Positions 56,040 to 64,000 of a stretch of DNA of 64,000 bases are shown piece by piece; the stretch's first letter is position 1; every line of letters starts with the position of its first letter. The position numbers and the translations under genes are program-made. The stretch comes from Eleusine coracana subsp. coracana. Taxonomy: Eukaryota; Streptophyta; Magnoliopsida; Poales; Poaceae. The stretch covers positions 31,898,413-31,962,412 of the forward strand of contig CM064434.1 in assembly GCA_032690845.1 (NCBI GenBank), given 5' to 3'. The notes beneath the pieces are model-generated. The model was given only the letters and a program-made list of their open reading frames with translations. It made no database searches and was not told the DNA's origin.

Positions 56040-57841
56040 TTTTATGAGTATATTGACGGTCGAAATTGGTATATAATGGCCGTCAACACTCGTGCTATGC
56101 TACATGAGTATGGGACTCATAAGATGTTTTGGGCAAAAGAAATCATTATGGTTTGCTACACTTCAAACTGTGTGTATATCCATCTTTTGTTGATGAAGAC
56201 ACCGTATGATCTATTGAATTCGACAGAAATTGAATGTTTCCTATTTTTGGGTCTTTGGCTGCACTTGCTACATGCTCAAGAAGAGGAGGAAGCCCGGAAA
56301 GTTTGAGAGCAGAATGGATGAAGGCACTCTTGTTGGGTACTCAGGGATGTCTAAGGCATATCAAATCTACAACTCAGCCACAGGATGTGTGGAAGAAACC
56401 CATGATGTGCAATTTGATGAGTCAAAATGTTCTCAAAAGGGAGATGAATTTCATGAAGTAAAAATTCGAGATGAGCCAATGAGAGAAGCTATGAGGAACA
56501 TGCCCGTTTGCGAGGTTTTACCTCACGAGGCCAATGATGATGATTTTAGTGAGCACTCTACTCCACCACCTCAACCAGCCTCATCCTCCGAGGTGCAAGA
56601 ATCAACCTAAGATGCAAATGACTCACCCACTAGCTCTTCCCAAGATTCAATGAGAGTGCACCCACCTAGCCACAAGGGAACCCAAGAGCGAAGTGAGCCA
56701 CAAACTTCCCCACCCAATTCACCTCGAGCCACTTCTCCAATCTCTTCACACAACACCCCCTCATCCACTCCAGGTTCTAGTTCCAAGATAATAAAGCATA
56801 TGAAAGATTCTCCCACCTCACTCAGAAGCCTAGACATTCATATTTCAAGAGAGCAAGCAATCCATGATGCACAAGATACTTCACCTAGACCTCCTCCCAC
56901 TCAAGGAGAACCCGTCTCTAGAACCAAAGCATACTTGACCATTGGGAGTCCATCTCAAGGAGTTAGGATAAGAAGAAATTAGTACAAGCACAACTATGTG
57001 AGTGAAGAATATCTTGATGAGGCAAATGTTGCAATTGAGAACTTCTCCTTTGTTTCTATGATTGAGCCTACAACCATTAATGAAGCTATGGATGACCACA
57101 AGTGGGTTATTGCTATGCAAGAAGAGTTGAAAAAACTTCAAGAGACCAAAGAATCATAATGTTGTTGGCATCAAGTGGGTCTTTAAGAACAAACAAGATG
57201 AGAAAAAAGCAATTGCCAAGAACAAGGATCGCTTAGTGGCCAAGGGATATTCTCAAGTGGTGGGCACTGACTTCAAAGAAATATTTGCTCCTGTGGAACA
57301 TCTTGAAGGAATTCAGATCTTATTTGCCAATGCATCACATAATGGCTTCAATCTCTATCAAATGGATGTGAAGATTGCATTCTTGAATGGAGAGATCAAT
57401 GAGAAAATCTATATGGAACAACCTCTATGGTTTGAGGACCCTAAGCATCCAAGACATGTGTACAAGTTGAAGAAAGCTCTCTATGGCCTCAAGCAAGCAC
57501 CAAGGGCATGGTATGGACATTTGAAGAACTTTCTTCTCAGGAATGGCTTTAAGATTGGAAGTATTGACAACACCTTCTTTACAAGGCATATTGGGAAGGA
57601 CCTCTTTGTGTGCCAGATCTATGTGGATGATATCATCTATGGGTCAACCAATGAGAAGTTCAATGAAGAGTTTCAGGAGATGATGGCAAGGGAATTTCAA
57701 ATGTCAATGATTGGAGAGTTGCATGTGTTCCTTAGTTTTCAAGTCAAGAAATTGAGAAAGGGAAACTTCATCTATCAAGAGAAGTATACCAAGGACCTTC
57801 TCAAGAGATTCAACATGGGAAAATGCAAGCCTTTGCATACA
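56040..57841 (+). pseudogene. pol: Element P: copia pol relic (integrase end to RT)
   Basis: Broken frames read the end of a copia integrase (NTRAMLHEYGTHKMFWAKEI, VFGCTCYMLKKRRKPGKFESRMDEGTLVGYS) and a Ser/Pro-rich linker. The RT follows: WVIAMQEELKKLQ, a frame change near 57,155, GIKWVFKNKQDEK, DRLVAKGYSQV, FNLYQMDVKIAFLNG, YGLKQAPRAWY and an intact active site YVDDIIYGS near 57,620-57,650. The stretch from 57,236 to 57,841 is open. It stops inside KCKPLHT where M begins at 57,842. LTRs, gag and RNase H are not present. P is distinct from E and F. Confidence 0.75.
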
Positions 57842-58037
57842 TGTTGACACTTCTTAACGTCACATCAAGAATATCTCTATTTTTGGTATGGCGCCAGAAA
57901 TGATTGTTGGCATTTGTTATGCTTTAAGAATAAAGTGAATTAATCCGCAAGCGCACAGAACACCATTGTAGCATTTCACCTGGGAGTATTCCAAGGTATC
58001 GTATTTACTTTCCTCTGGGAAGCTAGGCACAAGATTA
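57842..58037 (-). repeat. Element M: Athila-like LTR end, left piece
   Basis: Starts TGTTGACAC immediately inside the RT of P. It repeats a PBS-plus-LTR-end junction (tatggcgccagaaatgattgttggca at about 57,889) as in H, and shares 'accattgtagcatttcac' with the LTR of H near 50,770. It is cut by K and resumes at 63,666. Confidence 0.6.
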
Positions 58038-59102
58038 TGATGAGGACATCCCAATCATTCTTGTAAACCAAGAAAGCCATTATGTAAATCATGCTCCAAG
58101 CCAAGGCGATGTTACAAAATACAACATGTCGTCAACACCTAAACAGGTGAAAGCTACAATTATCTATATAAGTAATTATCTTCATAAGGAAAAACTACTA
58201 CTTGGTTTATATGATTGCAGATTGAAGCATGTTGCAGTGTTGGAAGGATCGGTTACATCACGACATGTGCTGTTGACACAACAACAATATCACAAGGTGA
58301 ACTCCATCCTTAATCAGTTTAATTCTAATTTTGACAAGGATTTTCTACTACCTAAATGTTCTACACTTCTTTTGATAAGGTTTACACATAAGGAGGAGCT
58401 CACTGGACCAACAAAGATGGGTTACATCAAAGAGAACACAAGTTACAAAGAAGCTGAACCAGTTCACATTTTCCTGATTCCAGAGGCAACTTCCAAGAGT
58501 CACGCACACCACAACTTCAATATTCTGCCCACATAATACACATGGACGGAAATATAATCAAGTGTACTTTCAACTCCAACAAACGGCTTGTCATTTGGAC
58601 TTCCCACTAGGGAGTAATGATCATTTTAGTGGAGACTACCAGGGAGGCTGATACTTGCGCGTGACCTCAAGGGACTGCTGTTTTCACACCTTTCATCTAC
58701 CCTTTTCTTAGTTGAAACTGTTGAACGTTTCACACCCAACTAGGAGGGATGTTCCTAGTATAAAGAACCTCCCTTTGGTTAGCCAAGTGCAATCAAATTC
58801 AGAGAGTGAGCTCTACCCCTTTGCTCTTTTGATTTCCCCGGAGATTACATAAGCGACGTTCGACGTCACCCAATTGGTGCTCCTGCTCCATTTGATTGCA
58901 GGTTGTGTTGGTTGGTAACTCAGAGTGTGGTTGGGCAAATCCTCGATTCGGGTTGCCGTATAGAGATGATGGTTGGCTTTGGGTTGATTTCATCAGGTTG
59001 CACTGTTATCCTGGCTTCTTGCAGCTAGTTATCTTGGTTTCTTTGAAGCTAGTTATCTTGTTCGTGATCCTACGTCATGAAGATCAAGCCACAGTCTCAT
59101 CA
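58038..59102 (+). repeat. 5' LTR of element K
   Basis: 1,065 bp. Relative to the 3' LTR it lacks about 40 bp near 58,765, where the other copy has 'ataacccctgtatcttagtc...'. Confidence 0.85.
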
Positions 59103-59103
59103 T

Positions 59104-59118
59104 TTGGTATCAAGAGCC
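59104..59118 (+). other. Primer binding site of element K
   Basis: TTGGTATCAAGAGCC, an initiator Met-tRNA-type site with one extra A. Confidence 0.65.
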
Positions 59119-60041
59119 ATCATTGCCACAGTAGGATTGTTTTTTACCCTTAGCTACATATATTTTTTATCATCCTATCCACAAAAGCCATAAAAAAATA
59201 TCCATAGCCCCTTGTTTTGATTTGTTATTGTGGTGAGTTTTGTTAAGTTTCAGTCCATTAGAGTCTTTTATTAGTTGCTGATCATATATGCCTTTGTGTG
59301 TCCTTTGTGCCTTCTCATTTATCTTGCTATAATCTGAAAATCTGAAAAAAAAAGAAGAACCTAGTCATTCCTTTCCGTAAACTTTGTTCCTATCTAGCTA
59401 CTAGTTGCATTTAGTTATATATAAGTGTGCAAGTGTTATATCTAGTCTTATTTAGTATTGTGGCAACAAAAGAGTGAAAAAAAAGAAAAAAGAAAAGCTG
59501 TAGGAAAAAAAATTATAGAGAAAGTTGCAAAAGAAAGGAGAAGGATCAGATTGTTCGCATGCACAATGCTGAATTTTCATATCAAGTTGAGTGACCAGTT
59601 TGCTATCTTTCTTTGGTGCAATTTTGCTAAGAGATTCATTGTGAACCATCCATCCCTAGCATAATCCTTGTTTGCATCAAGTCTGAAAATTCATTTCCGC
59701 GTGTGTTGCATCAGTTACATCTTTCATATCTTGTGATCAGCACTAGGCATTGAACTTCTAGTTTGGATTGCTACTTAACTTTACAACAACTAGAATTTCA
59801 GATTGCTCCTTGTGCATCATTCCCCACCAAGCTCCACATAAAAGCCACCGTAAATGGAATCATGTTCGTGTATTCGCTTAACCATCACTTGTTACCGCCA
59901 CGCGTTACTTTTGTAATCTGCAAGGAAACCATAAGAACTTTGGTTGGTAAGAGAAGTTGAGCTTGACAGATTCCACATATTTGTGTTACTATTCCACATG
60001 TATGCTTGCTATTGTTTCAAAAGAATTTTGTGAAACTAACC
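59119..60041 (+). other. Leader of element K
   Basis: About 0.9 kb without supported coding. It includes an A-rich purine stretch near 59,470-59,545. Nothing else was recognised. Confidence 0.5.
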
Positions 60042-60809
60042 ATGGCAGATCGCAAGGGTACATGCATCGCATTCTATGGAAGTTCTGATCCAGAGGAATT
60101 TCGTTATTGGAAAGAAGAAATGGAGTATGAGTTTGGACTCAAAAATGGTTCAGGAATAAGAATACATCGAGTCACACTTTAGTTCAGAGATTATGCTCGT
60201 GATTGGTGGAGATGGTATCTACAAAAGTATCTAATAAGAAAATGAGAAGATTTTTGCATTATCATGAGAAAAGAGTTTGTTCCTCAAGAGTATGAGCAAA
60301 TTTTACTACGTCGTCTAAGGCACAAGAACCTAGGACACAAATCTGTCCAAGATTTCTACGATGATAAATCTTTTGCTATGCACCGAGCCAACATCATGGA
60401 TGACATAAGAGCCATGACATATTTCAAGAGAGGTTTGAACTCTAGTATTGTTGCCGCTGTGAAAGAAAAATACTTTTCAAGTATGCATGACATGTTGAGT
60501 TATGCCATTAAGGTGGAAAAGAGAGTGAAGAAGCAGCAAGAAAACATGACACGTTGCATTAAGTTGTGCCAAGACTTTGTCTCTAGAAGAAAATTAGATT
60601 GTCAGTACAGTACCATCGTTTCTTGTAAAAATCATAAGAGCAAGAATTATGATGAGCCATCACATGTTGAGTTAAAAGGGACAATAGAGATTGGGAGTCG
60701 TATGCTTGAGAATTTTTCCAGTCATGTGGACATTGTGAACCATGGGAGGAAAGGATTGAAAAGTTCAGATCAAAAGCTGAAAAAGAAAAAGAAATTTCTA
60801 CTACTATAG
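60042..60809 (+). pseudogene. gag: Gag relic of element K
   Basis: It starts at ATG 60,042 (MADRKGTCIAFYGSSDPEEFRYWKEEMEY). In-frame TAG (60,180-60,182) and TGA (60,243-60,245) interrupt the N-terminal third. The rest reads MRKEFVPQEYEQILLRRLRHKNLGHKSVQDFYDDK and YFKRGLNSSIVAAVKEKYFSSMHDMLSYAIKVEKRVKK, which is the standard gypsy 'retrotransposon gag' pattern. After a one-base shift near 60,735, the charged ERIEKFRSKAEKEKEIS stretch leads into the next frame. No zinc knuckle was found. Confidence 0.7.
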
Positions 60810-60811
60810 CT

Positions 60812-61294
60812 ATGGATTGTGATCATCATGTTGAAGAGAGTATTGCACAAGAAGAGAAAAATGTTGCTTTTGTCCATGATGTGAGAACCATTGATCCAAA
60901 ATGTGAAAGCAACCAACATGGTTCCATTCTAAAGTTTGGTAATTTTAGTACACAATTGAAGCAAGTTGAGAATCTTGAGGGCAACAATTTGTTGCAAACA
61001 ACAACAAAATTCAAAGCCAAGCAACTCATTGATGAGCAAGAGGCAAAGAAATTGAATGAGAGTAGTGAGGTTGCTGCTGCACGTTCTCCATGTGCAAATC
61101 CAAAATCTTCTATACGTGAATTCTCTACTCACTTGCAGATCACTCAAGAATCATGCATGAGAAAATCCTCATGTTGTGAAATACCATCAGCTGCTATACC
61201 AATGGAACTCGTGACAAATGGGAGTATTTCAATGGGTCCAAACATGTCTCAAACTGTGAAGTTCGATCACAAGATAATGCTGCAATCAATATGA
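60812..61294 (+). CDS. Unrecognised frame 1 of element K
   Basis: 160 codons from ATG 60,812. The real start is probably upstream, because the frame is open from about 60,740 and continues the Gag C-terminus. The product is hydrophilic, Lys/Glu/Asn-rich, with no motif I recognise and no membrane segment. It overlaps the following frame by four bases (ATGA at 61,291). Most likely it is the Gag tail of an element whose pol was replaced or eroded. Confidence 0.35.
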   Translation: MDCDHHVEESIAQEEKNVAFVHDVRTIDPKCESNQHGSILKFGNFSTQLKQVENLEGNNLLQTTTKFKAKQLIDEQEAKKLNESSEVAAARSPCANPKSSIREFSTHLQITQESCMRKSSCCEIPSAAIPMELVTNGSISMGPNMSQTVKFDHKIMLQSI

Positions 61295-62733
61295 CTGTTC
61301 CAAGGTCATTGGAGGTCATGAATCATTCAAATCAAGTCAATAATGGTCTTCAACGTGAAATGAAAAGTGTGCAACAGAATTGGAGTGAGAATGAGTGCAA
61401 CACAGACAAATTGGGTGCAAGCGAAAACAAAAGTGGCATGAGTAATTTAATGAAATGTGAGGTTGAGGGCACCAACAATATGAGTGAGAGAGATACACCA
61501 CACATCACAAGAGGAACTGATGAGGATAATTTAGAAACTAACACAATCACACCTACATCTTGTATTGTTCATCTTAATTTGCAGGATTCTAGGAACAATG
61601 AGGAGGAACTGGTTGCTCATGGATCCATACAACATGAAGAGATAAGCAAGAAGATAACAGTTGCACAGAATGGAGTTGTTTCCAGCAAAATATTGAGTCA
61701 TGACAGTGAAAATAAAGGAAAGGATTCAGATATGATTACAGCAACCAAAGAACAATCACAAAAATTGAAAGGTAATATTTTTACTAGCCACAAACCTGAA
61801 AATGTTGAACTACTTACTCATGATGAAATGCTCATAAGAATTTGTCCTGCCAAATGTTTATGCTATCTCATACTTGATGAACATATTGTTCTTAATGAAA
61901 TGCATGCGAAGGTTTCTAAGATAGCATCCATGAGTAATTCTTTATCTAGTATAACCCGCTGTAATATCAATTTCAATCTGGTTGGATATTATGTTTCAAA
62001 TAAGTTCTTTGTTAGTGCTATTTGCATCACTTGTGATAATATTGTTGATTTGAAATTGAACAAAATATTGGAGCCATGTTTTTCTCAATATGAAATGAAT
62101 AAATTGCTTCATTCTTGCTGTCCATCAAAAGATTTGTTGACCAGATGTTAATGTGTCATAGGAAATAAACACATTGACTGTGCCTTTGGAGCACTTAAAT
62201 TTTTTTCTCTCATTAGTGAAAAATTTATTGCCAAGACAAAATTTGATATCTCAAATCAGTTGTGTGGTTTGAAAGAAATTTTTGTACTTCCATCTAGTAA
62301 CTTGTTTGTAGGTCCGCTTAATATGATAGTGCAATTTGGCCACCATGTAAAAGGTAGTAAACTTAATATTTTTGATCCTGCATCATCTAAAAATTGTTGG
62401 CCATATGCAAATGGTAGATCCTATTGCAAGGAGAACCATGATATGTCAAATAAAAATGAATCCAATATTTTTCATAGTAATTCCTCTTGTGCGTATAGAT
62501 CATTTCCAGGTATACAAAAGCCGAGGACGACTTTTCTTCAAGTGGGGGAGTATGATGAGGACATCCCAATCATTCTTGTAAACCAAGAAAGCCATTGTGT
62601 AAATCATGCTCGAAGCCAAGGTGATGTTACAAAGTACAACATGTCATCAACACCTAAACAGGTGAAAGCTACAATTATCTATATAATTAATTATCTTCAT
62701 AAAGAAAAACTACTACTTGGTTTATATGTTTGA
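61291..62733 (+). pseudogene. Unrecognised long frame 2 of element K
   Basis: Open from 61,291 to 62,733 apart from a single TAA at 62,149-62,151; the first part alone is 286 codons. The N-terminal half is hydrophilic and Asn/Ser/Glu-rich; the second half has a more ordered, Cys-containing segment (RICPAKCLCYLILDEHIVLNEMHAKVSKIASMS and FVSAICITCDNIVDLKLNKILEPCF). The end runs into the 3' LTR (from 62,553). The ending KPRTTFLQVGEYDEDIP resembles the pol C-terminus that overlaps the LTR in related gypsy elements. I do not recognise a domain. Confidence 0.4.
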
Positions 62734-63660
62734 AGATTGAAGCATGTTGTAGTGTTGGAAGGATTGGTTACATCACGACATGTGCTGTTGATACAACAGC
62801 GATATCACAAGGTGAACTCCATCCTTAATCAATTTAATTCTAATTTTGACAAGGATTTTCTACTACCTAAATGTTCTACACCTCTTTTGATAAGGTTTAC
62901 ACATAAGGAGAAGCTCACTAGACCAACAAAGATGGGTTACATCAAAGAGAACACAAGTTACAAAGAAGCTGAACCAATTCACATTATCCTGATTCCAGAG
63001 GCAACTTCCAAGAGTCACGCACACCAGAATTTCAATATTCTGCCCACATAATACACATGGGTGGAAAGATAATCAAGTCTACTTTAACGTCCAACAAACG
63101 ACTTGTCATTGGACTTCCCACTAGGGAGCAATGATCATTTTAGCGAAGACTGTGAGCGAGGCTGATAGTTGCACGTGACTTCAAGGGACTGTTGTTTTCA
63201 CACCTTTCATCTACCCTTTTCTTAGTTGAAATTGCTGAATGTTTCACACCCAACTAGGAGGGATGTTCCTAGTATAAATAACCCCTGTATCTTAGTCATT
63301 TGGAACAACTTTGATAATAGAAAAGAACCCCCTTTGGTTAGCCAAGTGCTATCAAATTCAGAGAGTGATCTCTACCCCTTTGCTCTTGTGATTTCCCTGG
63401 AGATTACATAAGTGACGTTTGACATCACCCAAATGGTGCTCCTGCTCCATTTGATTGCAGGTTGTGTTGGTTGGTAACTCAGAGTGTGGTTGGGCGAATC
63501 CTCGATTCAGGTTACCGTATAGAGACGGTGGTTGGCTTCGGGTTGATTTTGTTAGGTTGCACTGTTATCTTGGCTGCTTGCAGCTAGTTGTCTTGGCTTT
63601 TTTATGCTAGTTATCTTGTTCGTGATCCTACGTCGTGAAGATTGGGCCACAGTCTCATCA
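62553..63660 (+). repeat. 3' LTR of element K
   Basis: 1,108 bp, preceded by the purine tract agtgggggagta at 62,541-62,552 and ending GTCTCATCA before the TSD. Confidence 0.85.
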
Positions 63661-63665
63661 GGTTA

Positions 63666-64000
63666 TCTTAGTTTTAAAAAGATATAACTACAAGAGTTAT
63701 ACCAACTGACCAAAGACGGGGGTAAGGATGTTCAATAATAAAAGTGGGGGTAGCAACACAGGAGAAATCCATACTAAGAGAAATAAAGAGATCGCTTAAG
63801 CTAGCCGGGAGGACAACGAGTCTAAGTCTAAGATTCCTAAAAATATATCTTTCCAATATATACCTAAGTCAAGTGTCAAATCCTAGTTACTCGGGTTGAG
63901 TGCTTACACCAATTTCTTGGTACAACCTCGAGTCTTTCACCTGTTAGCTCACTTTGAGGCATGAAAACGTTCCACTAATATGGGTTGGTAACTAACCTCT
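63666..64000 (-). repeat. Element M: Athila-like LTR, right piece, to window edge
   Basis: Continues from 58,037 (…cacaagatta / tcttagttttaaaaag). It is AT-rich and without coding; a stretch near 63,745-63,815 has the same order of short words as the LTR of H near 50,930-50,995, so the two are probably distant relatives. M may be a solo LTR or a full element. Confidence 0.5.

Larger units (their letters stand above)
58038..63660 (+). mobile_element. Element K: non-autonomous gypsy-type retrotransposon
   Basis: LTRs 58,038-59,102 and 62,553-63,660 (TGATGAGGAC...CTCATCA) are flanked by gatta (58,033-58,037) and ggtta (63,661-63,665), one transition apart. A TTGGTATCAAGAGCC primer site follows the 5' LTR, and agtgggggagta precedes the 3' LTR. 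Inside are a Gag relic and a long unrecognised frame; protease, RT and integrase are absent. The LTR terminus resembles that of J. Confidence 0.85.

Noticed and set aside
59458..59664. Lys-rich 68-codon frame in the leader of K.
   Set aside because: Produced by an A-rich tract; no support from the other K features.
60735..61294. Programmed frameshifting between the three K frames.
   Set aside because: No convincing slippery site plus structure was seen, and the Gag also has two nonsense codons, so ordinary one-base indels explain it.

Overview
The window looks like plant nuclear DNA, most likely from a grass (Poaceae), in a pericentromeric or otherwise gene-poor, retrotransposon-rich region. 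The evidence is Sirevirus-type copia elements, a RIRE2/Tat-type gypsy element with a spliced antisense gene, Athila-like gypsy elements with Asp-tRNA primer sites, a TRIM and a long-LTR gypsy relic. I found no host gene, no tRNA or rRNA gene, no CRISPR and nothing bacterial. The species cannot be fixed from sequence alone.

Layout. The left three quarters (about 1-51,904) is a nested stack of LTR retrotransposons. The oldest visible layer is an Athila/Tat-like element, here called H (gag relic and 5' LTR, 49,407-51,904, minus strand). A Sirevirus-like copia, F (plus strand; internal remnant 970-2,776, 3' LTR 2,777-2,822 plus 47,388-49,406), interrupts H. A Sirevirus copia, E (minus strand, 2,823-47,382), sits in the LTR of F. 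E has been hit three times: by A (plus, 6,874-16,966), by the internally deleted gypsy relic G (minus, 19,663-23,636), and by B (minus, 25,849-46,068; same family as A), which landed in the 5' LTR of E. B in turn carries a 741-bp TRIM (30,983-31,723) and a RIRE2-like gypsy element D (minus, 34,455-45,963). Most junctions were called from TG...CA termini plus target-site duplications (TSDs), or from a host reading frame that resumes on the far side.

The right quarter (51,905-64,000) holds element J (51,935-55,737, exact TSD CAAGA), a copia pol relic P (56,040-57,841), an Athila-like LTR M (57,842 onward, running off the window) and a non-autonomous gypsy element K (58,038-63,660) inserted in M.

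How the genes relate. A and B are non-autonomous: they encode Gag, a retropepsin (lost in B) and an ATHILA ORF-1-like protein, but no reverse transcriptase (RT) or integrase (IN). J encodes a retropepsin followed by a shrunken integrase piece in one frame. K encodes a Gag and an unrecognised downstream ORF. D has the full gag-pro-RT-RNase H-IN order but has lost an essential aspartate in protease, RT and integrase, and it carries a seven-exon antisense gene with its own TATA box. Every coding region is damaged.

The most unusual items are element J, which has a TSD but ends in two opposite copies of its own U3 terminus; the palindrome arrays that recur throughout A and B, with different palindromes in the LTRs of E and F; the iterated PBS/LTR-end units at the edge of H; and the antisense spliced gene in D.
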